Origin: Anisakis pegreffii | Taxonomy: Eukaryota; Nematoda; Chromadorea; Rhabditida; Anisakidae | Reading direction: 5' to 3' | Length of the DNA: 64,000 bases | Assembly: GCA_035041965.1 (NCBI GenBank) | Contig: JAPYMA010001613.1 | Coordinates: 1 to 64,000 of the forward strand | Part shown: piece by piece, positions 14,047 through 29,300 of the stretch | Layout: each line of letters begins with the position of its first letter | Numbering within the stretch: position 1 is the stretch's first letter | Program-made: the position numbers and the translations under genes | Notes under the pieces: generated by a model | What the model saw: the letters and a program-made list of their open reading frames with translations, nothing else | What the model was told of the DNA's origin: nothing | Database searches by the model: none

Positions 14047-15039
14047 CGTTCAACGATCGATGTAATCAGTCAGTCCATATACACGACTAACTCACTTCGT
14101 CGTTATGCTAATAACCTTTCCATCTTGAACCGCATCTGAACAAAAATTACGCTTTAATAAATGACTTTATGCAATTCCTTTTGCAGTTCTTATTTGCGAT
14201 GCGTTATTATTTTCATTGCACTAATGCGAATGTATTCCTCAAAATTATATCCAATCCTTGTAAACGAATCTATTTTGAAAATTCACAAACAAGCAACACA
14301 TTATGAGATGTTACGAGCACTGAGAAGGTAAATTAGTATCATTTTATTTTCATTGCTTCAAAGTTTTCATTATGTGGCATCTATTGCATTCAACAAGTTC
14401 AGTTTAGTTGCACAGCAATTTATGATGATTACAATTTTTTAAAATCAAAAACGTCCAAGCTCTTGACGACTATAGAGCAAATGGTGCACTATCCTTGTCT
14501 AGATGCAATTGCTAGGTTGCCTCATCAGTAAAAGCAACTGAATTTTGTAGCTGAATGCATTTTTGAAAGTTCTATGAAACTTTCAAGAAAGAACACTCGA
14601 GTTAGATTTAATTAAACGAAAAGTGAAAATGCGAACGAAAACAGTTAGACGTATAGGAGTTGATGAGATCGAAATATGACTCGAACATTTGGAATTAATC
14701 TGAAAGAAGAGGTGAACGATTGTAATGAGCGAACCAGCCGTAATTTGGGGAATTGATGACATTTCAATGTAAAATGATTGATATAAGTAAGTCAGATATC
14801 ATATAAATATACATCTATGTCATAATAATTACGTTTTTCAAGCGAACAGCACGACAAAAGAATAGAGAAGAAACGCATGAGACAGGCTGTCGTTAGTAAG
14901 ACTGTCGCTGTTTGCATCTAGTAGGTATAGATTATTATTGAATATGACAACTGTATATTCAAACGATAGGTCGGTCGTTCGTGAATGGACCATAATCAAT
15001 CTATGTACGTTATAATGTCGAGGAATACTTATCGTAATT

Positions 15040-15110
15040 CATGCGCATTATATTATTATTATTATTATTAATAGCACTATTATTATTATTGATATTGTTA
15101 TTATAATTAT
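15040..15110. repeat. ATT/TTA microsatellite-rich tract
   Basis: Imperfect ATT repeats in the LSD1 intron. On the minus strand they would read as an asparagine-rich string in a short open frame (15222-15010), which I do not accept as a gene. Confidence 0.7.
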
Positions 15111-16320
15111 TGATGACATCGACAAAATGATGATCTATCTCATTGTGCGGGTTGATAGATTGGTTGGTCGGTGTGCTGAATTCCAGTCGAAACTGGACAA
15201 CAATATTTGCACACATACACACCTTTGGGAAAACGAGGAAGTTTGATGGCGAAGAAAATGAAGTCTTGTCATACTTCTAATATACGGACATATGGAGTTT
15301 GATTTAGGATGAATGCTTTGCATTTTTGGAGTTAAAAGAATGACTGATGCACATATGTATTAAAATAGTTCATAGATTTATTATGTAAAATAGAGTTTTG
15401 AATGTTTTCTTGTATCGCTGTTCGACAGCATATCACATCACTCATAATTGTGCCGCGCTTTTTTAGCTCGCTGAATTCTGACTGAATGAAACGAGGAATT
15501 TTTTACTTATCGTATTGATAACACAATCGGTTTCACTCGATAATTGACGTAAGAATGCATCAGCGAACCGATAACAATCTAAGCAATTCATCAATTGCTT
15601 TCTAAAATTTTTTCCATTCCTTAACACACACCGACACACTCACAGCATCATCACTCCTCAGACATGCCATAACCATCACTAACTATCTGACTACCTGCAT
15701 AAGCGATTTTTTGAGTCTTAAAATTTTGAGTCAGCAAATATAAATTTGAAAGCATTTCCTTCATTCAATTTGAAATTCAAAAACTGGATTGCGCGTGAAA
15801 AAAATAGACGTTTTTGCAGAACAACGAAAAAAAATCGAACGTTTCCAGTTCAGTGCAAATTGTCAAATTTTATGCGTAGATTTGAAGAAGAGTGATTGGG
15901 GAAATGGTCCACTACATAAAGTTTTGCTGCTCTTTTATTTTGCACTGATGATAAGTTCGTTGAGAGAAATCTCTGAAGACAGCTCTACAAGTTGCAGTAA
16001 ATATGAGCGAACAACAAGATTGAAAGTGATTTGGTGCGATGCGATTTGTGAATGAAAATATATTTCTTGGAGAGAAAAATTTTTTTTTCAAACTCATTAA
16101 TCTGATCGATTGATTATTTGTGTTGTTTTCTTTTTTGGTTTTTAAATTTTGAACGAGAAAATGATTCAGAGGACTGAGAGAAGAAGAGGACAGAGTGTGT
16201 GTGCTGAGTGAGGCATAAATTATTGCTTATTAAAGCGAACCAAACAAGCAATGAACCACATGACAACATATAACAAAAATTATTTTTATGTATTCAAATT
16301 GAGTGAATTACGAATATGAA

Positions 16321-16404
16321 ACCGAGAATTTTATTATTACAATATTATTTGCAGTCATAATATTATAGCAGTAATAATAATACTAATAATAATAGTAGTA
16401 ATAA

Positions 16405-16435
<31 letters not shown>

Positions 16436-16445
16436 AGTAGTAATG
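16321..16445. repeat. AAT/ATA microsatellite
   Basis: An imperfect trinucleotide run of AAT/AAT-AGT units lies in the LSD1 intron. The leucine-rich reading on the minus strand is low-complexity translation, not a protein. Confidence 0.8.
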
Positions 16446-16940
16446 TTGATTTGATACAAAGCAACAGCAACATGTTTATTGCTGTTGAGCATGAGATCAA
16501 GCAATAAGTATCACGCCGATTTATTAGAATCACTGAACGCAGTCCAAAGTGATGAATAGTCAGCAATTATTAGTTTATATTTTTATAATACGATTGAAAC
16601 TGGAGTATTTGTTGATATAAACAAATTGCATTGAGTGATAATTGAGTAGATTCAGTGGAATATCATTTGTGGAATTATGTTATCACCGATCAACTGGAAG
16701 AGCATCTTCTTCTAGTGGTTTAGTTTATCCGAAAGGAACATCTAAATATGAATGAGAGTATTTGCATCCCATGAAGGAATGGAATTTTTTAGTTTAAGGA
16801 GAAAAGGACTCTGAAAATTAAATGAAGCGTATTGTTTTTGTTGGTGTCGTTGCTAGGAATAAGAATGGTAGCAGCAGTATAGAAACATAAAAAGTAAACA
16901 TATGGATGGATGATATAAGAGATTTCTGGTTCAGCCTCAC

Positions 16941-17075
16941 CGAATAATGCATCATCAACTCCGAAAATGGCCAATTGTTTTGTAAATAGTTGGGCGTGGT
17001 CGTTGGTTGAACGTATTTCGGCAAGTTTTCTCGCCGACCGAACAGAACCGAGATGAGGCCAAATAGGCGGAGCAT
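16941..17075 (-). other. Possible orphan first coding exon
   Basis: An ATG at 17075 opens 45 codons starting MLRLFGLISVLFG, which looks like a weak signal sequence. It ends in phase 0 at TCG|gtgagg, a strong donor. A pyrimidine-rich stretch precedes the ATG. A second frame is also open across it and reads through LAIFGVDDALFGEAEPE. I found no convincing partner exon between here and the Toll gene. It may be a small gene, a 5' exon of an unrecognised transcript, or chance. Confidence 0.25.
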
Positions 17076-20000
17076 GGAGAACCGTTAGGTACTAGCAGCA
17101 ATAGATGTTACTGAACGAAAAGGTGGGAGATTGACGAACGAACGATGGCGATTGTATTATTGAATAGCGATAGAATTGTTGCGTTCGGTAGAGGAGTATT
17201 ATAGGTGAATGGACGAAGGTTGCGGGATGAAAATGTTTATAGATTGATTTTATTATATTCTATTATCATTTAACCGTGAGGTGAGGTAGGTACGCAACAA
17301 AGTGCTAAAGGTCATCGTTTTGTCCTTACTTCTCCACATTTCGTTGCTAATTGCTTAGGGCATCATTCGTAAACTACTGCCCTTCAACTGTGCTCTGTGG
17401 TATCTGTTTTGGGTTGAGCCATGCAATAGAACAGATGCATGCAATCTCGTTCTTCAATCACATTAAACTTTGAAGCGATCAGATCAGCTGTTCTCAGAGA
17501 TTACGATCTAACACCGAAGTATGAATTGACTCACTGACAATCTGATATGTGATCTCACTAACGATAAACGGCAAACGTATTCTACCAATCTATGTGTCTC
17601 ATAAGCAGATGCGAGCGGACTTGTGTGAAATCTAGATACACGAATATGATAAGAAATTTCGTGTCAAACATTGACATGTTGATAATAGATATGTCGTCGA
17701 TCAAATTTCAACCCTTGTTGAGCAGGACTGTTCTAGTTGCCTCAGCGTATGATAAAGTGAATTAAGCAAGGATATGTTGTAGTTAATGAAAAAAAGTCAA
17801 AATGAACAGCGATGGAACGAACAAGAGTAATGCGGCAACAAAGTAACTATTCTGCCGTAGTATCAGTTGCTTCATAGACCATTAAATCAGAATCGTTGTT
17901 AAAATGCAGTAAGGAACAAAGGCACTCAAAACCACAGTTACCAAACAGTTAGTCGTTTACTCATTTTTATTACTCACAATCAGCTATTTCTGTTAATAGA
18001 TATCTTCATTGATGCTCAGATTGTACTTTCCTTATATACGTACGCCTGCAATGTGAAGGTCAAGAATGTTCGTTCCAAAACGTTCTTAACTGTATCGGGA
18101 GGTTACAAACTGAAGTATTTCAAGAAAGTGAATTCGATCATTTGGAGAAAGTATGCTTAGAAGTAGTTTGCAAGGTAGTGAATCATTGAAAATTTGATGA
18201 TTGGCCGAGAATATTGATTCAAAAAATCTCTATCAAAACAGTAATTGTTTTTGCGGGATTGACAAATAAAATATGATTTTAAAAAGTCCAGGAATTGAAG
18301 TTCGAATCGCTTATGCCTGAGATATATTCAGCGAGCTGTAACACGTTTTGGATGAGATCGAGATGGATTTGCTACGACTTGACAGTTGATTAGATAACTA
18401 TAACAAAATTTGATTGCTGAACGACAGTATTAAGAACACTGGAATGAGAAATAAATTTTGGGGAAATCATTGTATGAATGTTATTTATGAAAGGAAATTT
18501 CTCAGAAGAAAATTATGTTCAAACTGATTACCGATTCTTGCTAGCTGTTGGAAGTATTATTTTAGTGATTAGATTAGAAGCAGTGAACAGAAAAAAGTTA
18601 AGTTAGTGATTTTAAAAAATTTCTTATAATGGAACGAATTAATCTTATGAGTAGGTATGAAAGAATGGTTTTATATGATGAACAGTGGTGCAATGATATC
18701 GATAAATGTATCGCTGTTGAGAGAAGATGCAGATTATTTTAAGGTATGTAAATATGATGATTTTGTTGAGAGGAAGGAAGGAAATTTGGTGGAGTTATTG
18801 AATAGCATTGATAACATCATATTTAAATGATTGTCGTTGGATTATTTGCACAAAACATGATTGCTGACAGCATTCTAGGTGTTGCTGCTATTGAATGGAT
18901 TGCAATGCGATGCGATTGGTGTTTTTTGTGTTCGTATCAGCTCAGCTAAACACTTAAACGAAAACTATTTTCAGTGCATCTCATAACTTTCTATTATTGC
19001 AATTCATTTCTTGTTGTTTTATTAACATTCATTTCAGTATTGATTCGTTTTTATTACCTTTTACTAACTGTCAAAAAAGCAAACTGATTGATATCATCAT
19101 TAAACACTAATACTATCACCCTTAGTACCGTATTCTTTAGTACCGTTGCTCTTGCTACTGCTGCTCATTTTTTAAGCAGTTGTCAAGTGGATTTCATGAT
19201 TAATTGCTAAGTGATTAGCATTAAGTGGAATGTGGTATGATTATAATTTTATTGCTAAATTACACGTATCATACCATACCAGAATAAGATTATGTTACTG
19301 GTTGATCCCGGCGGAATGGATCAGACAGATATTTCACCAGAGGTAACAAAGGTTTCTTGAGAAAGATATCTCTCTTATTATGCATGATCGAAGGAAGAAC
19401 TGCTGACGTCGTAGTAATTATTGCTGTGTTCGTTGTTGAATTCGATCAAAACTATTGATCATGTTTCTTGGAACTTTCTTTCATTCGTTCAGTTTTCAAA
19501 AATGAAAACTGTAGTGATTCAACGTAGAATGAATCAATATCAGTAATATTCGTACATCTAGATTTCACATATGATGTATCATGTGATAATTAGTAGATGT
19601 GACATATGTTGAACGAATAATATGACAACATATTTATTGATGAATAGAGTGCAGTGTTGCATTGCAACGTTACATAACTCCGCTGGTGGGGGGCACAAGA
19701 TGCGCGTTGTCTCGTCGTGGGAGTGGGTCCCTTCGCACAATTAGACACACATATCTTTTGTTCAGACATTGTTACTCGTATGGTTTATATTATCGGCACA
19801 GTCAGGATAACTACTTGTGAGCATTGAAGACGCTGATTTGTCACTTCGAATGATATTTTTGTGAATTACTTGTTCGTAATCTTTAGTTGCATTCGTTTAT
19901 TTAGGGCACCTTGAAAGATTCCGAATTAAATTAGTTGAGAATATGTCGTAAGCGAATAATTGTTGGGATGACTTTTCTCTTAGCCATCATCTGGAAAGAA

Positions 20001-20261
20001 TTATCAAATTTTCATTCCGCTTTCCTTTAGAATGAAGTAAACAGTCCATGCGAAACATGCTAGGAAACCTGTGGTGATTTACAGTAAGATTATAAGATGA
20101 GATAGATGAGCGTTGTTCAATCATTATATGCAAATTACAGTTCAGTCAGTGACGTTTGGTATGAAAGAAAGCTTTCATTGTTGCTGCTGGAGGATAGGAT
20201 GGATCAAATTCATATCATAACAACGATCTGTTCATAAATCTGGATCAACACATGTCTGAAC

Positions 20262-20391
20262 TAGTGTGGTGCGGAAATGGAAAAAAAAAGTCGGGGACGA
20301 AATTTCGCAGTCGGGGACCCCGAAAATGTCTTCGGCTCGAAAAAAGTCGGGTACGGGGAGCTTGAAATTCCCCGATCCACGCACCACACTT
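20262..20391. mobile_element. G-rich miniature hAT-like element (copy 2)
   Basis: About 130 bp bounded by inverted ends AGTGTGGTGCGGAAATGG and, on the other strand, AGTGTGGTGCGTGGATCG. The inside repeats AGTCGGGGA-type motifs, as in copies 1 and 3. No clear 8-bp target duplication remains, so the insertion may be older or imperfectly bounded. Confidence 0.6.
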
Positions 20392-23300
20392 TGCGATGTA
20401 TCATTTTCGTTGCCCAAAATGATGCAGTGCATTTAGTTTAAAAAGTATTATTTCTGTGATATGTGCGTGCTACTTCAGTTTGAAGGTTCAAATGAGTCTC
20501 GTAATTTTCTTCGTTCCATCTTGTGACCACTCAACAAATCCTTTTAACACTGTGTTCATCGATAAACAGTGTTTGTTTATGAACAGACGCAAAAGTAAAG
20601 CGTTCATTCGAAAGTTATATGCACTGAGCTCATTTGTTAAACTGTTAGACGTGTTCTCGACCGACCGACGGGGTGAGTTAGTTGGTTTATCCCAGCAACA
20701 GATGTGTTCGATTAAGTACGGATTGATGCTAACGACTCACTTATGAGCTGTCGTTGTTTATGAGCAGTTTGTTTTGTTTAAAATAAAAAAGGTTTTCAAT
20801 GACAGAATTTAAAATAATGGAAAGAATATTGGTAAATGTATGCCTAAATAATTGAAGTGTTGAACGGCGAGGAGGTGCGAAGTTTTGGTGAATAATGCAA
20901 GAAGAGCAGAAAGGAAGAAGATATCAAGAAGAATAGATAATATGTCGATAGTGATGGTAGTGACATAAATTGTTGTGTTGTTTCGCGATTGCGTGCTATC
21001 TATCGCATTTGCGTATAATGGATAACCGATAAGGGACGGATCATTTTTTGATATTGGAAAGATACGCGATAAATATATAGATAGATAAATAGATGTAGTT
21101 ATAACTCACGCCATTCGAACAACACAATAGGTTTATTTATGTGCGTGTATATATATATAAACTGTGTTTGCGGTAGCTGGTTATGCATAACATAACGATC
21201 GATCGGTCAAATTAGGCCATTAATATGTAAAGTAGATCTCTGAAAACGCAACAAACTGATGAATTCCGTTATGAGAGTTGCTTAAAATGAGTCGTCACAT
21301 TTGTGTTTTTAAACGCAAGCATTTTATCCAATTTCTGATGCTGACGTATGCTTTGCATCTGTCGATCACTACGTTAAAGGGTAGTAATTTAATTGATAGT
21401 TTAGCATCTTTTTTGTTCACTGATTCATCTGAATTTATGACATCACTTGAACTTGCGTAAAGCCTGTTCTGTCTTACAAGCCTAGTTTCAGTAACGACGT
21501 ACATACATGTGCGTCCACCTGAGGAATTTTCGCTTTTGAACTAAAACTCCAGAACCGAGAAGGATGTGAGTCAGTTTATGTATCATTGGTACTGAGTTTA
21601 TATCATATTGGGAACGACACAGAGCTGCTTTCTGTTGGTTGGAGATAAAAGATGAATTATTTTGGAAGTTTTGTTGAAAAATCGATGATAGGAAACTTCA
21701 GTACAATGCCCGATAGAGCAGCCAAGAAACGTGCTTATGTACTTCAAGTGCAAGGAAATTCTTGCCAAAATAACAATCTGACCAAAATATCAGTATTGCA
21801 AACACCAAAATAACAATAACAATCTTGCCAAAAACAAAACAAATTGTTTTTTTTTTCAAATTGCGACGGTAGAATGTCATGTCAATTCGATCATAAACAC
21901 GTATTCATTGAAGTTATATTCGAAGCAGTAATGAGGTTGAGAAGAATAGAATAGATGTTATAAATTGAAAGAGCATGAGAAGTGAATGTGGTCTGCGATG
22001 AATGATGATTGCTGAATGAATGGCTCAGAGAAATAAGTAAATATGAATAATAATTAAATAATGATATTTGTGCATGAATGGTGTATGTTAATTGAAATTG
22101 TTAAAAGTGTTCATTCACTGAAGGAAAATAAGCAGTAATCATGTTCTAGTTAAGTATCACTTGAAACCTTGCAATGGGCAATGTTCAAGTGAGCATTTGT
22201 TCTTTTGATTGATCATTCGTCTCTTAATTTAGTAATGGTGTCACCATTTTTATTTGTTCTAACACCACCATCATCATTTGTGTATTTTTATTCGTTAATC
22301 TACCAACATTCATCTGCTACAACGATGCATTGCAAAAACATGTTTTGTTGAGAGTTATTCTTCATGACGCAACATGAGTTTTATCTAGTTTTTTATTTTC
22401 GTTTGCAACAGGTTTGATGGAACCAATTTTAATATCTTCCAAAAACGGAATTTATTTTCCGAAGTCACCATTTTACCTGACTCTTGGGAACGTGAGAATG
22501 CTGAAGCATTAAAAGTCTTTGCAAGTTTTGTGTTTGCAATACTGATACTTGTGCATAAATGGTGTGTCTCAAAATTTGGTATGAATGTAATGGGTTTTCA
22601 TTGTGTTGATTGCTTTATGGTCGTATTATTTTAGAGTGCTGTCTGTGGTTCGTAAAATTTTTTTTGCGATCATCTGAAATAGATGTGTGTCAGAAATTTT
22701 TGTATCGGATGCGTCTCATTTGATAATCTAATTAACAGTTTAAACATATATTGCGGTTACTTGTTTGCTCATTTTCTTAGAAGCTGTTAACTAATCCATG
22801 CAATCCTATTATTGTTGGTAATGCGATTAATGTATTGCGTCGTAGTATTGGTTTGCATCATATGATATTTGTCCGTTTGGGAAAGTTGAATTTCTTAGAG
22901 AATTCTAATATGAACTCATATTCTCATGCGTAACAGATTTTTGCACGAAGAGTCAGTCGGTTCAGTTTGATTCAATGCGATGCATAGATGATAACTGAAG
23001 CTAACTATAATTCAGTCGAAATTGATCCGGTCCATTCTGGAATTCATCGAAATTTAATAATCACCAAAAAATTGAACCATCACCCACCGAATTTTGATCG
23101 CATCGCCAAAACGAAACCGGACTCGTCAACCGATGACACTAAACGACTTTAGAGCAATTGTTGTCAGTATATTGATCAGAGTGCAGTTCATTCACAAATT
23201 GTTTCATGTCTCAAGAGAAGTTAATTAAGCATGAATTATTTGCTGAGAATGAATAATAGAGGAAAATGAGGAAACATGTTTTTGTTAAATAGCAATAAGA

Positions 23301-26300
23301 AATTCATGCTGCATATTATGAAGCGCATTAAAATGAATTTCTAAAAAAGTGTTGAGTAAATATGTAGTTGTTGCATGAACTGTTTAGTGAAAAGTTAATT
23401 AGAGCATTCAGTATCACTTAAAATAAGCAATTATGGAGAATGGAAGCGTGACATTAATATTGAGCTATTAAAGAGGAATGTCTGAAAATGGTAAGCAGTA
23501 ATTACAGTAATAGTGATGGTAATAAGCATATGATAAACGAACGAACCACCAAAACAATACATTAATAATAGCATAACAATATGAAATGCACCAATGAACG
23601 ATTGTCAATCGCATTCAACAATCGTGCTAATGCTTCAGTAGCAATGAATAAATGAGTATCAACATAACAATCACTCGAATCTGATCTACTGAAATCAGAC
23701 CATATGCTCTTGCCAAACTGCTAATAATTAGCAGCATTCAATTGGCTGCTAATAATGACTGTTCATCTCAACTGTTGAAATGGTCCATTGGCACAACATC
23801 ATGTATTAATCACTTAGACTAAGCCCATATAATATTGTTTGTCAGTTGAACTCAGTTTGTACTGTTTTGAAACAGTTATTTTGCATAATTGAATCGTTCG
23901 CATATTATAGATTTAATTCTTATTTTTTCTTCTTCAGAAGTTGAACTTCTTAATAGTGAAATCTCTCATGATCCTCTCGAAGATGAATATTGTGCCTTGC
24001 AACATTCATTCTTGAGACTATTCATTTATCCGATTATAACACGTCAGATAAGGTAGAGGTGTCTCAGTGATGACGATTCTAATGAAATGAATTTGTTTAT
24101 TTGAGTAAGATTATTCAAATGAGAGTGACTATGAATTTACCAACTGACTATGTTTGTTGTTAATTAAAGAATCAACTAGAATACCGTCAGTGCTATGAAT
24201 AAACGAGAGAATATGGAGAAGAAGGAGCAGAGAGCTGCAAATGCGACCGATGGTGTGGTGGCATATTGGTTACGGTTGAATGATTAAGCAATAATGCTTA
24301 ATTAGTTAATAATAAGGGTTTCGCATGCGACCGACTGCAACTCATTAGATCCATTTCAACACAAAAATGCACTCATCCAGTTGTAAGATCAAAGAAAAAC
24401 GAGCTCATCAATACATTCATCATCGAATCATTTTAATCTGTCCATTCGCAAAGTGGCTGCTATTATCACTGATCGATGATGCATTATTATCGCAAACCTG
24501 TTCGTTCCCAAATACTACTTACCTTTCTGAGATTCATTCGACCTTCGATTATCGTTTTCACTTATCGCTAGTCATCCTTCCTTCTCACCAGCATTCAACC
24601 TACATAACATCAATTCTCACACTTGATCATTTCTTTCATTCATTAACACTTCGGTCAAGATTACTTATTCTAAGAATATTACTATGGTGAATTGCCATGT
24701 GCATGTGTACTATCCATCATTCTGTAGTCATCAAAAAAGGAACAAGTTTTAGATTTTTCCCACAGATTCGCGTGACTCTTCTATTAAAATTGACTTCTGA
24801 GCTTTTCCTTCCTTTGAAAATAGCTCATCCTTTAATGATATCCAGTAATTTGCACTTCTCATAAATATAATGAGTAGTCGTCGTTCATTTGTTGCTCAAT
24901 AGAAGTATGTATACGTGGTAGGCACATTTGTATTACATGAGCAAAGGGTAGTAGTGAAGTTGACGGATGACATATTGCAATATTACTCAATTCCGGAAAT
25001 GTTTCACATTGATTGTTACTGCAAACCGAATACAAACACTTCATGATGATGCACTTAATAAAACTACATCAATCACTAGCTCTATAACATATACATTTAT
25101 GAATATCAATCAAAATATTACCTCGTGTTCATACATAGATCTATTATCGATCTACTCTTATATAATAATGCTAACGTCGCACAACATCAAAGTGGCGGTG
25201 ATACGAACATGATTAATGCAACATATTCATACGAGAAGAATGTCATTTATTCTATGCATATTTATTTATTCATATCCGTGTCGAGAATACACTATTCATT
25301 ATATTTATATGGTGAGTAATAATAATTATTATACTAATCATAATATCAAGGATAATTGAGATCTCTTTTCGCTTCTCTCATCACAGAATGAAAATGACCT
25401 GTTCTAATTAGTTGATTGTTTGCTTCAGCACAAATCTCAAAAAGGGCATTCATAATTATTGAATAACGCTAGCTGAACAACGATATTTTTAATAAAATTG
25501 TCGATAGTTTTGACGAAAAACATCAACTAGTTGATTTGAAATTTAGTGGCTGAATAGAAGTAAACAAAATAGAAAGAATGAACAGGGAAAATGCGTTGAT
25601 GAAACGAATAGTTGAATGTTCACATAGATTGAAATTGATTATACAAAGTTTACAATACATACTCATCGAATTAAAGAAGAGGTGAAACGCAATGAGTGAG
25701 CACAAAGCACTGACTGAGTGCGGAAAATGATGATCCATCCAGGGCAGTTGAAGTATACACAAATTGGGAGGGATCGCAGGCGACCGAATGAAGAAGCTGG
25801 AAAATGGGCACAGTGGATGCGAAAATTGCATAAATTCGACTGCATGGTGAAATATGACGAAGACGCAAAGATGTGGTCAAAAATTATGCATAGTAATGCA
25901 TTGGGATGTGTATGACCGAGAAGCTGTCTGAGATTATTATCATTATTATGGTTGTTATTGCGTTTGGCTTATCGACTCCTTTGTTGGTAACTTTGAAATA
26001 TAACACTGTTTAAAACAGTTGTTGTTGTTGTGACCGTGCTAGCACTTCAACAAGAACATATGCATATCAGCTACTATAAGTTAATCTTATCCTACGTTTT
26101 CTCGTTTACAATAAATTTTTGAATAGACGAGAGATATTATAACTAAGCAGATAGCCGCTGATCCTTACTAAGCTTACACTTATAAACACACTGATTGGCT
26201 TCCATCTTTGATCATTTTGAATGTATTATCCATTTAAGTGAGTATGAATATCTACTAGTTACAGTTTGTATTCAGTTCATGAATGGAAAATGGCTTGGAA

Positions 26301-29300
26301 GAGAAAAATTATAGTAATATATTCGAAATTGGCACGAGCTGAAAGTATGATCCAAGTTATGATCCAGTTCATCATAGAAACTTGTGACCAAAATACAAAA
26401 AAAAATTGTTTCGATTGGACTGAACGGATGGCTATGCAATTTTTATCACAGCAAAATCGCAAGCCGATTAATTGCTTTCTTTGAAAAAAAAACGATACAA
26501 ATAATGCTGGAAGAGGTTGGCATTAACTGATTGAACTTTTTCGAAACTTTCTTAGAGTTCGATAATTCTGAGTTATTCTTCATCCATACAAGTTGAAATC
26601 GTAGCAAATAGATAATATCATAATGCTACGTACGCGCTTTTATGTGCTATTTGGATGAAAATTCTTGTTGCTGAGTCGAAGTATATGTATGATTTCAAGA
26701 AGGTATATTTCATCGTCGCACTTAATGTTAATTTAAAAATGTTGTATTTTTGCGCGTTGTAGGTTCATGTGTTGTTCTTATTACCTATTTATTGAATAAA
26801 TGCAGCAACAGTGGAAATTACTGTTTGCATTGAAGTGTTAACACTTAACGCGGTAAGATTAAATGATGAATGATTGAACTAGTAAATGATTCGAATGAAA
26901 TATGGTCGAGTTGTTGATGAGAATAAATAATACCACATATAGGAGGTGTATTTATAGCGGATTATCGCTTTTGTGTGATTTGTTTGCAATGAGAACGATC
27001 CGTCCATGCGAACATATAATAAAGTTGTTGCTCGTACATAATATGTACACATACCTAAACGAAACGACTATTATAGATGCTGATCACAATTGCATTTATG
27101 ATATTCGAACATACTTTCACGTTTACAATTTGAGTTTACATTGACTCATTATGGTACTGTGCTCTTGTAACGTATCTCAAAACACCTCACACATTGATCT
27201 GCAAACATCTCACTTAACAGTACAACTTTCTCAATAGATATATTAAATCCGGTCATGAACGATTGCTGGTTGAGTTTGTTAACTAATCGAATTTGTTCGA
27301 ACTAAACAGCTAACAGTAATAAGCCGATCCACAAACTATCCTTTCACTGTAATCGTGGAAAAAGAATTTACAAATGATAAAATGCAACCAAAATTTCATC
27401 AAGAGATTTATGAATAAATGTAAGCACGACTGAATGTTTTTGCAGAGGATCCAAAGTTCTCTTGCGTAATTTGCGATTGTTTTTTCTTGATATTAGCGGA
27501 GACATTTTTAAGGTGGATTTGGAAAGTGACTTAAAAGGTTTGTTTACCACTGACGATTGATTCTACATGATCATTGCAGGTGATTGTGATGGACAATGAA
27601 AGATTACTTTTTTGTTGAAGGATGATTATGGAATAAGCACTCAAATGTGAACGTATTGCTTCTTTAAGCATGAATTTGAGAAGAATTGCGTAAATCAACT
27701 GAAGAAAAGCTCATATTTTCAGCTGCATCCTTAATCCATTGCATTATGTAGATCAAACTGATGTTACAACGCAATAACTCATTATCTTCGTTTCATTTAT
27801 CCTTCAATAATCGATTATTACTACACATACTTTGTTCATTTGTCTTTTCTTATTGCCCTTCCAATTCATATTATTCTCTTCTGCACAGCTTATTCGTCGT
27901 TCACTCATAAATAACTGCTGTCCATGAAATGATCAAATCTCACCGAAATTCCTCTCAGTAAAAATTCCATATAAATTTTTGTCAATCGAAGCAGCACTGA
28001 ACGCATTGAATCGATAGCAGTAAGGTCTTTTGTTAGTCGTATTAAATGCATTCCATTCTCGTAAAGCGCATAATCTAATCGCCAAAACGTTCTTTATTGG
28101 TACTCCCATGATGTTATTCAAAATTAATCTAATTTTTAACCGAACTTATATCAAAACGAAATCAAAAGTAAATCCTCAAAATTTATTATTATTATTTATT
28201 ACCATTTATTAACATAATTATATTATTATATGTTTCTATAGCTAATTATCCAAATGAGAGTGTATATTTGATGAATCAGCGGTGAAATATTTAATGAGTT
28301 AGTGCATGCGAGTATATATCAGTATATAATAAGGATTAATCGAGTACATAATAGGATTTGAAAGTATTGTGACGATGGGAAAACGATCCCCTGAGAGGGT
28401 ATCAAGGCTACTCGAAATGAGAGATTGAAACAAGGATATACGGATGTAGATAACTGAACAAATGAATGGATATTCTTCGACTCAATAACCACTTTTGACC
28501 ATGTCGTTGGGTCGTTGCACCTGCCTCTTGAACACACCACACTTCTGTATCACACCTAGCATATCTATTTGACGAAACCTTCAATCATTTTATTCCATAC
28601 AAAACAGTACGGTCATCGCATATTAAATTTCTCATGTGAATATACGCATTGCTAAAGTTCATTGGAATATGTGCAAATCAATTTATTTGAAATCACTCGA
28701 CGGGTCGACTTAATCGGAAGTAGTTTCTGTAGAAGATGAAACTCTTTTTTTTCTTAATCGGGAATTTGTTCTTGTTTAAATGAACCACTAAGTAAACCTG
28801 TTGTTAGTGTTTTCCTTATACATAACTAAGCAGATCAAATTAATAATTTTTGAGCCAAATTCAAAAATTCACCAGTAACGTTTCAAGTTGTTTGTGGAGG
28901 CTATTCGAGTAGTATATTCTTGTGAAGAGTGGATTTTTTAATTTTCTTGCTTTAATTAACTCGGAACATGTATGCTGGAAGTGTTAGAGGAAATGTTGGA
29001 TGTAGCAGTGACATAAATTTAGCTTATTTCCTCTGCAAAAGATCCGAGTTAGTTCAAAAGTAGCAGTAAGAGCATGAAAAATCAAACACTTTTTGGCGTT
29101 TCTGATATGAGACAAAAATGAGAAAATGATTATGAAGTTTATTGAATTTGAAAATGAGGAGTCGGTAAGGAAAGTGAAATGGATCCTCTGGGGAGATGAT
29201 TGTTTCGATGATATGAGAGGGTTATTAGTTGATTTAGGATTAGTGTTATGTTGAAAGGAGAATATGGTAATTCAACTAATATAGTGCGCATATTAAATGC

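Noticed and set aside
15010..15222. Asparagine-rich minus-strand frame possibly ending a small gene with the exon at 17075
   Set aside because: Low-complexity ATT repeat translation; no intermediate exons or homology tie the two together.
19291..19320. Resemblance to the 5' end of small-subunit rRNA (ACTGGTTGATCCCGGCGG)
   Set aside because: Only about 18 bases resemble it, and the following sequence does not continue as rRNA.
24367..24690. 107-codon plus-strand open frame in the LSD1 intron
   Set aside because: Composition is that of unselected AT-rich DNA (His, Leu, Ser, Ile rich), with no motif or splice context.
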